Part shown: in pieces, positions 7,440 to 16,083 of the stretch
Numbering within the stretch: position 1 is the stretch's first letter
How the letters are laid out: each line of letters starts with the position of its first letter
Assembly: GCA_029210585.1 (NCBI GenBank)
Contig: JARGFP010000005.1
Span: forward strand, 124,001-188,000
Direction: 5' to 3'
DNA: 64,000 nt
DNA from: Bacteroidales bacterium
Lineage (GTDB): Bacteria > Bacteroidota > Bacteroidia > Bacteroidales > GCA-2748055
The notes under the pieces: generated by a model
Databases searched by the model: none
Seen by the model: only the letters and a program-made list of their open reading frames with translations
Told to the model about the DNA's origin: nothing
Translations under genes and position numbers: made by a program

Positions 7440-9512
7440 ATGAGTAAATACGAGTTCTTTAACCGGGATATCAGCTGGTTGTCATTTAATTACAGGGTAT
7501 TGGAAGAGGCAATGGACAGGTCCCTTCCGATTTACGAAAGGATTAAATTCCTTGCGATTTATTCCAACAACATGGAGGAGTTTTACTCTGTACGCGTCAG
7601 CTACTACAAGCAAATGCTCAGGCAGGAAACACGTTTTCCTGAACAGATCAAGCGGGTGCAGCCTGCCAAAGTGATTCATGAGATCAACGAAATTGTTTCA
7701 GAGCAGCAGGTAATCTTTCACAAGGTCTTTGAAGATGAGATCATCCCGGAGCTCAGAAAAAACAACATCCATATTGTTGACAGTAAGGCAGAGCTCAGCG
7801 AGGATGAGCAAAAGTATCTCAGGGAACTGTTTTTTATCGAGGTCCTCACGCAGATCCAACCGGTATTGCTGCTGAAATACAGGATTCGTCCGTTTCTTCA
7901 GACCGGGAATGTGTACCTGGCACTTGAAATGGTGATCAGGGACCGGTTCGACAAGAAGACCGGGAAGCGGCGGGAACAATATGCGATTATCAAGGTGCCG
8001 CTGGATCGCAATCTGCCCAGGTTCATTGAACTGCCTTCCGATGGCAAAGTGTTCAAGGTGATGTTCCTGGAAGATCTCATCATGCGTCATGTGGATGCCA
8101 TCTTCCCCGGTTTCATTGTTAAGAATTACTATTCCATCAAGCTCACCAGGGATGCCGACCTTGAATATGATGACTACGAGGGGGAGGACCTGATTGATGT
8201 GATCGAGGACCTGCGCAAGCACCGTTCCCTCGGTAAGCCGAACCGGTTCCAGTACGACCGGACCATGCCCAAAAAGTTGCTGAACTACCTGGTCAAATCC
8301 TTTTACCTGTATGACGATACCCTGGTGAAAGGAGGGAGCAGGCATAATTTCAGGGATTTTTTCACCTTCCCGAACCCCAGGAGCCCGGAGCTGGAGATCG
8401 ACAAATGGCCGCCACTTACCATCCCCGTAATTGAAGGACACGAAGGTACCATGGCGAGCCTGATTGAAGAGCGTGACCTGTTGCTTAGTGTTCCTTACCA
8501 GCGATATGATTACCTGATCGATTTTCTCAGCGAGGCGTCGAGGGACAGCTCGGTAGAGGAGATCAAGACCACCCAGTACCGGGTGGCTGAAAACTCCACG
8601 GTGATCAAAGCCCTCATCAATGCTGCTGAAAACGGGAAAAGAGTGACGGTTTTCGTTGAGTTAAAGGCCCGGTTCGATGAAGAGGCCAACCTCGAATGGG
8701 CCGCGGAAATGAAAAAAGCCGGAATCAGGATCCTCTACAGCATCCCCAAGTTGAAGGTGCATGCAAAAATTGCACTGGTGATCAGAGGCGAAGAAAGCGA
8801 AATAGGTGACCAGGTGTATCTTGGTACAGGGAATTTCAACGAGAAGACCGCCAAACTGTATGGTGATCACGGACTGTTTACTTCACACATCGGGATCGTG
8901 AACGAGGTCAAGGACCTCTACCGGCACCTGGAGGACCAGAATCATACCTGTTCCTTTGACCATATCCTGGTTCCCGGGTTCAACATGGTGGATCAGTTCA
9001 CGACGCTGATCCGCAGGGAAGTCGAGAATGTGAAAGCCGGAAAGGACGGGTATATACTATTGAAGATGAACGGGTTGCAGGACATATCCCTGGTGGAGGA
9101 GCTTTACAGGGCCAGTGAGGAGGGCGTGCAAATTGACCTGATTATACGCGGAATCTGTATTCTGAAACCCGAACAGCCCTACAGTAAGAATATCAGGGTG
9201 ATCCGGATCGTCGACAGGTTCCTTGAACATGCCCGTGTGTTCGTTTTTCACAATGACGGCAATCCGAAAGTATTTATGGGATCGGCCGACTGGATGAAGC
9301 GGAACCTTACCCGGCGCATTGAATGTGTGTTCCCGATCTATGAGAAGGAACTGAAGGAAGAACTGATGGATGTGCTGAATATTCAGCTTTCAGACAATGT
9401 GAAGGCAAGCCTGATCGATGAGAACCTTCAGAATGTGCGGGTCCGCAATGAACAACCCAGTTTGCGGTCCCAGCGGGCAACCTACGAATACTTCAGGGAG
9501 AAGTACTCGTAG
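7440..9512 (+). CDS. ppk1: Polyphosphate kinase 1
   Basis: PPK1 reversibly polymerises the terminal phosphate of ATP into inorganic polyphosphate. The 690-residue length is normal. The N-terminal FFNRDISWLSFNYRVLEEA (6-24) is the family signature. The two phospholipase-D-like halves carry the autophosphorylated histidine, H441 in KVHAK, and the second active-site histidine, H597 in LEHARV, matching E. coli H435 and H592. The GTGNFNE stretch (462-468) and the final GSADWMKRNL segment (614-623) complete the active site. No ppx or phosphate-regulation gene lies beside it. It is monocistronic and convergent with the TlpA-like gene 33 bp downstream. Confidence 0.97.
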   Translation: MSKYEFFNRDISWLSFNYRVLEEAMDRSLPIYERIKFLAIYSNNMEEFYSVRVSYYKQMLRQETRFPEQIKRVQPAKVIHEINEIVSEQQVIFHKVFEDEIIPELRKNNIHIVDSKAELSEDEQKYLRELFFIEVLTQIQPVLLLKYRIRPFLQTGNVYLALEMVIRDRFDKKTGKRREQYAIIKVPLDRNLPRFIELPSDGKVFKVMFLEDLIMRHVDAIFPGFIVKNYYSIKLTRDADLEYDDYEGEDLIDVIEDLRKHRSLGKPNRFQYDRTMPKKLLNYLVKSFYLYDDTLVKGGSRHNFRDFFTFPNPRSPELEIDKWPPLTIPVIEGHEGTMASLIEERDLLLSVPYQRYDYLIDFLSEASRDSSVEEIKTTQYRVAENSTVIKALINAAENGKRVTVFVELKARFDEEANLEWAAEMKKAGIRILYSIPKLKVHAKIALVIRGEESEIGDQVYLGTGNFNEKTAKLYGDHGLFTSHIGIVNEVKDLYRHLEDQNHTCSFDHILVPGFNMVDQFTTLIRREVENVKAGKDGYILLKMNGLQDISLVEELYRASEEGVQIDLIIRGICILKPEQPYSKNIRVIRIVDRFLEHARVFVFHNDGNPKVFMGSADWMKRNLTRRIECVFPIYEKELKEELMDVLNIQLSDNVKASLIDENLQNVRVRNEQPSLRSQRATYEYFREKYS

Positions 9513-9545
9513 GGACCAGCGGGTGGGTGTTGTTCATTTCTTATT

Positions 9546-10634
9546 TCAGAGCATTTCCTGCAGTTTCATTTTCAGCTCCTCTTTGGAGAGGTTCCTGGCC
9601 ACGATGGTTCCGTTTTTGTCCAGCAAAACGGTATGCGGGATCGACTTAACGGCATACAGGTCGGCTGCGCTTGAATTCCAGAATTGCAGGTCCGACATCT
9701 GGTGCCATGTAAGGTTGTCCTCTTCGATTCCTTTCAGCCATTCCTCTTTTGTCCTGTCGAGCGAAACTCCCACAATATCAAAACCCTGTTCGTGGAACTC
9801 GTTGTAGAGCTCGACCACACCGGGATTTGCTGCACGACATGGGCCACACCAGGCTGCCCAGAAATCGATCAGGAGCGGACCTTTGCCCACCAGGTCGGAA
9901 AGTTTCACCGGATTTCCTGCGGTATCCGGAAGTTCAAAATCAACATATTTGTCACCGATCTCCACGTTTTTCATTTTCTCCAGGTGGTTGGAAAGAAACG
10001 AATAGTAGGAGGTACCATGCAGGGGTGTGTCGAAATTGGAGAGCCGGTTTTCCAGCTCCTCAACGTCCATGCTGTGGAATTTCCCATGCAGCAGGTGCAG
10101 TGTGACAACATTGGAGGAATGTTCTGCCATGAACACGGAGTCGTACTCCATTTTTTGCTGGTTAATGGCATAATAGGGTTCCAGGATCACCTGCAGGCTG
10201 TCGCGGCTCACGCTGTCTTCCATGGCCTGGTAGTAGATATCAATGATTTGCTGCTGCTGCGCATCAAATTGTTTTGTACCTTCCTTGTATGTAATGAAAT
10301 CTTCCTGGGGACCCCCGTCGGCATCGATATTCACATCATCGAGGGTACCATGCACGGAATAGTTAAAATTATCCATGAAGATTTGCAGGTTCTGACGTGT
10401 TCCCTGCTGACCGAGATACATCATTTCAGGTACTTCAACGAAACCTGACATTTCACCGGAGCCGGTCGAATCCAGCACCACGGAGTCGATCGTGACCAGG
10501 TCCTGGTCGATATTCTGCCTGAGCACCACGGTGGCACCTGCCAGGTCTTCCATTTCTATTGTGATTTTGTAGCCTTCCTTGCTGCTGCAGGACAGCATCA
10601 CGAAAGCGAGTAAAAGCAATGTGATTTTTTTCAT
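9546..10634 (-). CDS. DUF4369/TlpA-type thiol-disulfide oxidoreductase lipoprotein
   Basis: The product has 362 residues and starts with a lipoprotein signal (lipobox ending LSC16). An N-terminal DUF4369-type beta domain (about 20-115) and a helical linker precede a thioredoxin-fold domain from about residue 225. That domain has DFWAAWCGPC with active cysteines C263 and C266 and the cis-proline in SIPHT (P333). These envelope-anchored proteins reduce or isomerise disulfides in exported proteins or cytochromes and are abundant in Bacteroidota. It stands alone; the 136 bp upstream of its start separate it from meaB, which is transcribed in the same direction. Confidence 0.92.
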   Translation of the reverse strand: MKKITLLLLAFVMLSCSSKEGYKITIEMEDLAGATVVLRQNIDQDLVTIDSVVLDSTGSGEMSGFVEVPEMMYLGQQGTRQNLQIFMDNFNYSVHGTLDDVNIDADGGPQEDFITYKEGTKQFDAQQQQIIDIYYQAMEDSVSRDSLQVILEPYYAINQQKMEYDSVFMAEHSSNVVTLHLLHGKFHSMDVEELENRLSNFDTPLHGTSYYSFLSNHLEKMKNVEIGDKYVDFELPDTAGNPVKLSDLVGKGPLLIDFWAAWCGPCRAANPGVVELYNEFHEQGFDIVGVSLDRTKEEWLKGIEEDNLTWHQMSDLQFWNSSAADLYAVKSIPHTVLLDKNGTIVARNLSKEELKMKLQEML

Positions 10635-10770
10635 AAAGTTTTAATTTCGAATGTATTGGTTTTAAATTATTGCAATAATACGACCTTTTTGTCAACCCGG
10701 GGAAGACTTTTTCTTAAAAAGTATTAAATAATGTATTTTTTAATGAAGCTGTGCAGCTTCCATGCGGATG

Positions 10771-11868
10771 TTATTCAGAAGTGTTTTCCGGGAAGAAGTT
10801 CCCCAGGAGTTCTGCAGCGGCGGCAAATGAGCTGATCTGGTCATTCACCATCATTTTTTCCAGTTCCGCAAGCCTGTTCCGCACCTTCGGATTGTTGAAA
10901 AACTTCATTTTCAGCCCTTCGTTCAGCGTCTGGTACATCCAGTAGGTGCTTTGTTCGGTCCTGCGCCGATTGAAAAATCCGTTTTCCTGAGTGAATTTCC
11001 TGTAATCGCGGATCATCTTCCAGACTTCCGGAATCCCCGCCCCTTCAATGGAGGAGCAGGTTTTTACCTGGGGAGTCCATCCCGAAGGGGGCAGGGGAAA
11101 CAGGTGCAGTGCGTTGCTGTATTCGGTTTTCGCCCGGTTGGCAGCTTCGATATTCAGGCCGTCCGCCTTGTTGATAAGAAGGGCATCGGCCATTTCCATG
11201 ATCCCGCGTTTCATGCCCTGCAGTTCATCTCCGGCTCCCGGGATCATGAGCACCAGGAAAAAGTCGACCATGGAGTGTACCGTGGTTTCCGACTGACCGA
11301 CACCTACGGTTTCGACTATGATGGTATCGTAGCCGGCAGCTTCGCACAGGATGATCGACTCACGTGTTTTTCGTGCCACACCGCCCAGGGTGCCTCCCGA
11401 CGGAGAAGGCCTGATGAAGGCGTTTTCCGCCCCGGCAAGGGTTTCCATGCGGGTCTTGTCCCCCAGTATGGAGCCGCCGGATCGTTCGCTGCTGGGATCG
11501 ATGGCAAGTACCGAGAGCCGATGGTCGGACCGGAGGAGGTAGTTGCCAAAGGATTCAATGAAGGTGCTCTTCCCGGCCCCAGGCACACCCGTGATGCCCA
11601 GCCTGAGCGAGTTGCCGGCATAGGGAAGGCATTTGCTGATCAGTGCCTGTGCCACCAGCTGGTGTTCGGGCAATGCGCTTTCCACCATGGTAATCGCCTG
11701 GGAAAGAGCTTTCCGTTTACCGGCACGAATGCCCCTGAACAGTTCCCCGGGGTCGGCAATGCCTTTTCGCGACTGCCGGATTTGTTCCAGGGCACGCTCA
11801 TTTACCGAAGCGGGTTGTGGCACACCGCTGGCCACTTTTAATGCGCTCTTTTTCTTTTTCCCTGTCAT
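10771..11868 (-). CDS. meaB: Methylmalonyl-CoA mutase-associated GTPase MeaB
   Basis: MeaB is the G-protein chaperone that loads and protects the adenosylcobalamin cofactor of methylmalonyl-CoA mutase, used in the propionate/succinate interconversion common in Bacteroidota. The ArgK/MeaB signature is clear: Walker A GVPGAGKST followed by FIESFG, the DPSSERSGGSILGDKTRM switch, VETVGVGQSE, and LINKADG as the guanine-specificity NKxD motif. The ATG at 11868 gives 365 residues; a TTG at 11880 would place the start inside the promoter dyad, so it is less likely. The mutase subunits are not in the window. A -7 element enclosed by a 9-bp inverted repeat lies just upstream, suggesting regulation. Confidence 0.93.
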   Translation of the reverse strand: MTGKKKKSALKVASGVPQPASVNERALEQIRQSRKGIADPGELFRGIRAGKRKALSQAITMVESALPEHQLVAQALISKCLPYAGNSLRLGITGVPGAGKSTFIESFGNYLLRSDHRLSVLAIDPSSERSGGSILGDKTRMETLAGAENAFIRPSPSGGTLGGVARKTRESIILCEAAGYDTIIVETVGVGQSETTVHSMVDFFLVLMIPGAGDELQGMKRGIMEMADALLINKADGLNIEAANRAKTEYSNALHLFPLPPSGWTPQVKTCSSIEGAGIPEVWKMIRDYRKFTQENGFFNRRRTEQSTYWMYQTLNEGLKMKFFNNPKVRNRLAELEKMMVNDQISSFAAAAELLGNFFPENTSE

Positions 11869-11875
11869 GTGATCA

Positions 11876-11906
11876 TGCAATTATGACAAAGGTAGGAATA
11901 ATTGCA
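11876..11906 (-). promoter_or_regulatory. meaB promoter enclosed by a 9-bp inverted repeat
   Basis: On the minus strand TACCTTTG (11887-11894) is a full match to the TAnnTTTG -7 element. It sits exactly inside a perfect dyad, TGCAATTAT at 11876-11884 and ATAATTGCA at 11898-11906, with a 13-bp spacer. A dimeric regulator bound here would cover the -7 element and predicted start point, which fits repression. Confidence 0.55.
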
Positions 11907-12104
11907 TTATGACTGTACTGAAGTATATGTACCATAAGCACCCGTGCATGTTCCGTTCATCTTCCGGGGACGTTTTTATGCGCGATTAAGTTGTCTTTTT
12001 GAATGATAATCCATATGCTTGTGTTGCTATCCACTTACTCCTCAGTTTTATTGAGGATGTATCCCAATACAATATAATTACAGATGAACTATCGCATTCA
12101 TTTT
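11907..12104. other. Intergenic sequence with no recognised feature
   Basis: This AT-rich stretch lies between the meaB operator and the decayed gene at 12105-12427. I found no coherent frame on either strand and no clear hairpin terminator. Confidence 0.4.
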
Positions 12105-12427
12105 TTACCGGCAATGTTGCTGTTGCTTTCGGCCTGCGCAAACAATCTGGTAAAGGTCATCCGTGATCAGGCCAATATTCCTGATACCGAACCCGGTATA
12201 AAATCCAAGAAAACGGGTCAGGTCCATGTTGAACATCTGCTGGCCATGAAAAAAGGCTGTAAAACGCATGTTGGTATTCACATCGGCCCCGTTGAACGTT
12301 ACATCAGCACCAGAAAAGATGATTTCCGCACCATTAGTCCGTTAGAAATTCACCTGTGCATTTGATGCAACATTGAAAAGTGCGATAAATCCTGCAATCA
12401 TAAGGAATTGTTGTCCTCTTTTTTCAT
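12105..12427 (-). pseudogene. Decayed N-terminus of an outer-membrane barrel protein
   Basis: Reading leftward from an ATG at 12427, a run of six A in the third to fourth codons puts the frame off by one. One extra A would give MKKRGQQFLMIAGFIALFNV then ASNAQVNF, a textbook Bacteroidota signal peptide. The restored frame meets an in-frame TAA right after VNF, then continues through FTAFFHGQQMFNMDL and FLGFYTGFGIRNIGLITDD. That last stretch resembles the first strands of PorT-like/outer-membrane barrel proteins, where phrases such as GLYTGIGIRNIGFI are usual. Homology fades near 12156 and the frame stops at 12105; nothing of the remaining barrel is visible. A frameshift plus a stop plus truncation indicate a dead gene. 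Confidence 0.6.
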
Positions 12428-12642
12428 AGTCTTTATTTAAGCGGTTTATTCATAAAAACATGCACCTTTAACAACATAGAAGGTACATTTGTTGAGCAGA
12501 ATCCGGGCCTGTGTACAGGATCATTTGATAAAAACTGATTTTCGGGGGGCAAAAATTTCAACTTTTACATTCTTTCTGCCTGTTTCTGAAAACTCATTTG
12601 TAGTTTTGTTGTTATACAGTCGTTCGTTTAAAAAATTTACCT
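12428..12642 (+). promoter_or_regulatory. lpdA upstream region with -7 element
   Basis: TAGTTTTG at 12601-12608 matches TAnnTTTG and lies 34 bp before the lpdA ATG. No convincing -33 element or coding frame is seen in the rest of this AT-rich interval. Confidence 0.45.
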
Positions 12643-14034
12643 ATGAAATATGATGTATTGGTTATTGGTAGTGGACCCGGAGGTTACGTGGCCGCTATCC
12701 GTGCTTCGCAACTTGGATTGAAGACTGCTGTCGTGGAAAAAGAATCCATCGGAGGCGTTTGTCTCAACTGGGGATGTATCCCAACCAAGTCTTTGTTGAA
12801 AAGTGCACAGGTATTTGAATACCTGAAACATGCGGAGGATTATGGTATCGTGATAGACGGGGAAGCGAAGGCCGACTTTTCAAAGGTAGTGGAACGTAGC
12901 CGGAATGTCGCCGATGGTATGAGCAAGGGTGTACAATTCCTGTTCAAAAAGAACAAGGTGGAAGTGATCAATGGAACCGGCAAGCTGAAATCCAAAGGTG
13001 TGGTGACCGTAACTGATGCAGATGGAAAAACCAGGGATGTTGAAGCAGCTCATATCATTCTCGCCACAGGAGCCCGTTCACGCGAGCTCGACAACCTGAA
13101 GCAGGACGGGAAGAAGATCATCGGATACAGGAAGGCAATGACACTGGAAAAGCTTCCCGAATCCATGGTTGTGGTCGGATCCGGCGCCATCGGTAGTGAA
13201 TTTGCCAATTTCTATGCGTCCATGGGCACAAAGGTGACACTGGTGGAATTCCTTCCCAACGTGGTTCCGGTTGAGGATGAGGAGGTTTCAAAACAGCTGG
13301 AGCGTTCCTTTAAGAAAAAGGGAATGAAGGTGCTGACCTCCTCCACCGTTGAGAAAGTGGATACTTCCGGGAAGAAATGCAAGGTCTCCATCAAGACAAA
13401 AAAGGGGGAGGAGACCGTGGAAGCCGATATCGTTCTTTCAGCTGTGGGCATCACCCCGAACATCGAAAACATCGGGATCGAGGAACTTGGTATTGAAACA
13501 GACAAGGGGAAGGTGAAGGTAGACGAATACTACAGGACCAATGTGGAAGGGATCTATGCCATCGGCGATATCGTCGCCGGACCTGCGCTCGCGCATGTGG
13601 CATCTGCAGAAGGCATCACCTGCGTGGAGAAGATCGCCGGACATCATCCGCAGCCGGTGGACTACGGGAATATCCCGGGATGCACCTACACCAGTCCGGA
13701 AGTAGCCTCCGTGGGCATGACGGAGAAGGCAGCAAAAGAAGCGGGTTATACGGTCAAAGTAGGCAAGTTCCCCTACACTGCTTCAGGAAAAGCTGCTGCT
13801 GCAGGTGCCAAGGAAGGTTTCGTGAAACTTGTCTTCGATAAAAAATACGGTGAATTGCTGGGAGCCCACCTGATCGGGGCCAATGTGACGGAAATGATCG
13901 CAGAACTGGTGGTGGCCAGAAAGCTTGAAACCACAGGTGAAGAGATCATTAAATCAGTCCACCCGCACCCGACCATGTCAGAAGCCGTGATGGAGGCCGC
14001 TGCTGCTGCCTACGACGAGGTTATTCACATATAA
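12643..14034 (+). CDS. lpdA: Dihydrolipoyl dehydrogenase (E3)
   Basis: The 463-residue flavoprotein reoxidises dihydrolipoamide in 2-oxoacid dehydrogenase and glycine cleavage complexes. It has the N-terminal FAD-binding GSGPGG (9-14), the redox-active disulfide in GGVCLNWGCIPTKS (C40 and C45), a central NAD-binding GSGAIGSEF, a second FAD motif GIYAIGDIV, and the C-terminal catalytic HPHPTMSEA with the His-Glu pair. No E1/E2 or lipoylation gene is adjacent, so it probably serves several complexes in trans. It converges with the serpin gene, the two stops being 1 bp apart. Confidence 0.96.
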   Translation: MKYDVLVIGSGPGGYVAAIRASQLGLKTAVVEKESIGGVCLNWGCIPTKSLLKSAQVFEYLKHAEDYGIVIDGEAKADFSKVVERSRNVADGMSKGVQFLFKKNKVEVINGTGKLKSKGVVTVTDADGKTRDVEAAHIILATGARSRELDNLKQDGKKIIGYRKAMTLEKLPESMVVVGSGAIGSEFANFYASMGTKVTLVEFLPNVVPVEDEEVSKQLERSFKKKGMKVLTSSTVEKVDTSGKKCKVSIKTKKGEETVEADIVLSAVGITPNIENIGIEELGIETDKGKVKVDEYYRTNVEGIYAIGDIVAGPALAHVASAEGITCVEKIAGHHPQPVDYGNIPGCTYTSPEVASVGMTEKAAKEAGYTVKVGKFPYTASGKAAAAGAKEGFVKLVFDKKYGELLGAHLIGANVTEMIAELVVARKLETTGEEIIKSVHPHPTMSEAVMEAAAAAYDEVIHI

Positions 14035-14035
14035 A

Positions 14036-15259
14036 TCACTCATACGCCGGAGCCCCTAGCTTCCCGGCGAACATGATCGCATTGCTGGAATTTTCTGTGA
14101 TGGTGAACAGGAATGGACGGTCGAAACGGATCACAACCGGTCCTGAGGGACCCACCGAGGTGGTTGTGAACACAATTGCAGTAACCGCTGCTGCTTCTGT
14201 ACCTTCCTCATTGACATCAATGTAGGTTTTGTGAATCACCTCCGAGATGAGCAGGTCGATATCGCTGATCCCTGAAAAGTCGGCTTCCCCTGTGAATGCA
14301 ATGCCCAGCCCCATGCTTTTTAAGTCCTCACCGATGGATCGCTCATATTCAAACTTGAATTTTGGCATCGTGACCTGTACCTCGTCGTGTTCTTCAAAAG
14401 CTTCCAGCCAGCTGTTCCAGGTGGCGACATCCAACTTCCCGATGAGGTCATTTACGCTGCTTCCATATGCGGGAAGGAACAGCCGCATGCTGAATTTTCC
14501 ATTCTTGTAAGGCAGTTCCACTGCAGTGAAATCATCCGTGGCAGCATAATTGAATGTTGCCTCGGTGGTCATCATCTCCACCTCCTCGTACTGCGTCTGG
14601 TCCGTGTTATAGAACATCTCCATCGATGTTTCGTCGGGATTGAACTCCGTTTCCCACAAGCAATTGAAATAGAGCGCATTGATCAGGACCATCATCGCTT
14701 CGGGAGAAAGTTCGTTGATGATGTTTTCAATCTTGTCATGGGTTTTGTCTGCCACCCACTTGTTAATGGTTTCCACTGCTTTGGGGCTTGAGAAATCGAG
14801 CTCCTCCACTTCTGCACCGAAATAGGTCCGGTTCAGTTCAATGAATGCATCATATACCGGGAATTCGTTCCGGTACCAGATGGAATTGGCGATTTCCAGC
14901 AGGTTGCCCTTGCTGTTGGTGACCAGCGTGTTGATGAGGTTGCGGGTGATTTCATTCACTTCATCGCGGGAAAGGTCTTCGTAGTTCAGTACATTGTCGA
15001 ACGCCTCCTTCGTGGTCCCCCCGGCTCCATTGTAGGCCATGCCCAGGGCAAGGCTGACTGAGGTGGGTGACATCATCAGGTTGGGTGACTGTTCCTGCGC
15101 GTTGATCACCCTGAACAACTCAAGTCCAAAATCGTTGTTGGTGTCAATTACCTCCGCAGATTTCTTGTTGTACTCGAATACCGGATCATCTTCACCAAAC
15201 CATTCGCAGCCCCAGCAAAGCATTCCGGTAAGCAGGAAGATCATTATTTTTTTCATCAT
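14036..15259 (-). CDS. Serpin-family protease inhibitor, predicted lipoprotein
   Basis: This 407-residue serpin has an N-terminal signal with a cysteine at about 18 (MLCWGCEW), suggesting lipid anchoring in the envelope. Family motifs are visible: NLMMSPTSVSLALGMAYNGA, NALYFNCLWETEF, and the C-terminal FDRPFLFTI with a final strand near IMFAGKL. The reactive-centre hinge EEGTEAAAVT is of the inhibitory type, with small residues at P12-P9. Counting from the hinge as in alpha1-antitrypsin puts a Thr at P1 and Ser at P1' (TTTS), although register could shift by one or two. It should trap serine or cysteine proteases met at the cell surface. Two ATGs (15259, 15256) are possible starts. Confidence 0.93.
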   Translation of the reverse strand: MMKKIMIFLLTGMLCWGCEWFGEDDPVFEYNKKSAEVIDTNNDFGLELFRVINAQEQSPNLMMSPTSVSLALGMAYNGAGGTTKEAFDNVLNYEDLSRDEVNEITRNLINTLVTNSKGNLLEIANSIWYRNEFPVYDAFIELNRTYFGAEVEELDFSSPKAVETINKWVADKTHDKIENIINELSPEAMMVLINALYFNCLWETEFNPDETSMEMFYNTDQTQYEEVEMMTTEATFNYAATDDFTAVELPYKNGKFSMRLFLPAYGSSVNDLIGKLDVATWNSWLEAFEEHDEVQVTMPKFKFEYERSIGEDLKSMGLGIAFTGEADFSGISDIDLLISEVIHKTYIDVNEEGTEAAAVTAIVFTTTSVGPSGPVVIRFDRPFLFTITENSSNAIMFAGKLGAPAYE

Positions 15260-15534
15260 AAAATATTTTTTTGCGGCTTCCCTGTACCACCTGTGATTTG
15301 ATTGAATGTGCCTGTATCATCATGATGAATAAGCAGGGCTGAAGGTTGCGTGCACCCCCGCGCAACCTTTTACTTTGCCCCTGCATCCTGATTCAAAGCT
15401 TGTAAAAGTAACGAAAAGCGAACGTTCCTGCCAGTGATCAGCTTTCGGTCAGTAACGGAAGAGGTGTGCAGGGGGCATAATTTTTGAAGGTTCTCTGTGA
15501 ATTCGCTTAACTTTACAAACGGAGGAAAAACTGA

Positions 15535-16083
15535 TTGTCAGTTCAACTGGACATACTGATCGAAGGCTGTAGAAAAGGAGATCCTGTCAGCCAGGAGCAA
15601 CTGTACAGGCAGTTCAGTGCTGCCATGTATGGTTTGTGCCTGCAATACGCGTCATCGGTGGAAGACGCACAGGACATCCTGCAGGACGGATTCATCAAGG
15701 TGTTCAGTAAGATCAGCCAGGTGCATGATCCGAAGGCATTCCCCGGATGGATCAGGAGGGTAATGATCAATACGGCACTGGAAAGATACAGGAGCCAGGT
15801 GGTGTTACAGCGGGTGGATGACCACCCGGGAGTATGGAACGACCAGGTAACGGACGAGGTGCTGGAGGCCATCAACGCCCAGGCGCTGGTGGAGATGATC
15901 CGTGAGCTGACACCCAAATACAGGATGGTGTTCAACCTTTACGCGATCGAGGGATACAACCATAAGGAAATCGGGGAGATGCTGGGGATTTCAGAAGGCA
16001 CATCCAAATCCAACCTCTCCAGGGCCAGGGCCATATTACAGGAAAAAGTAAAACGGGTATACGGGAAGATACACAGCAGATGA
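15535..16083 (+). CDS. ECF RNA polymerase sigma factor, partner of the next gene
   Basis: This 182-residue ECF sigma factor has region 2 at about 25-80 (DAQDILQDGFIKVF, FPGWIRRVMINTAL) and region 4 at about 120-175 (LTPKYRMVFNLY, HKEIGEMLGISEGTSKSNL). The start is an unusual TTG at 15535, fixed by a GGAGG at 15521-15525 with nine bases between; no ATG is available in this frame upstream. A TAACTTTA element at 15508-15515 may be its promoter, a near match to TAnnTTTG. Its TGA overlaps the ATG of the next gene by four bases, so both should be made in fixed ratio, as expected for a sigma/anti-sigma pair. Confidence 0.93.
   Translation: MSVQLDILIEGCRKGDPVSQEQLYRQFSAAMYGLCLQYASSVEDAQDILQDGFIKVFSKISQVHDPKAFPGWIRRVMINTALERYRSQVVLQRVDDHPGVWNDQVTDEVLEAINAQALVEMIRELTPKYRMVFNLYAIEGYNHKEIGEMLGISEGTSKSNLSRARAILQEKVKRVYGKIHSR

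Noticed and set aside
12084-12365. A 93-codon plus-strand frame with a lipoprotein-like start (LLLLSACAN)
   Set aside because: It is antisense to the decayed barrel gene, whose minus-strand translation has far better protein character; after residue 25 the plus frame has no family-like sequence.
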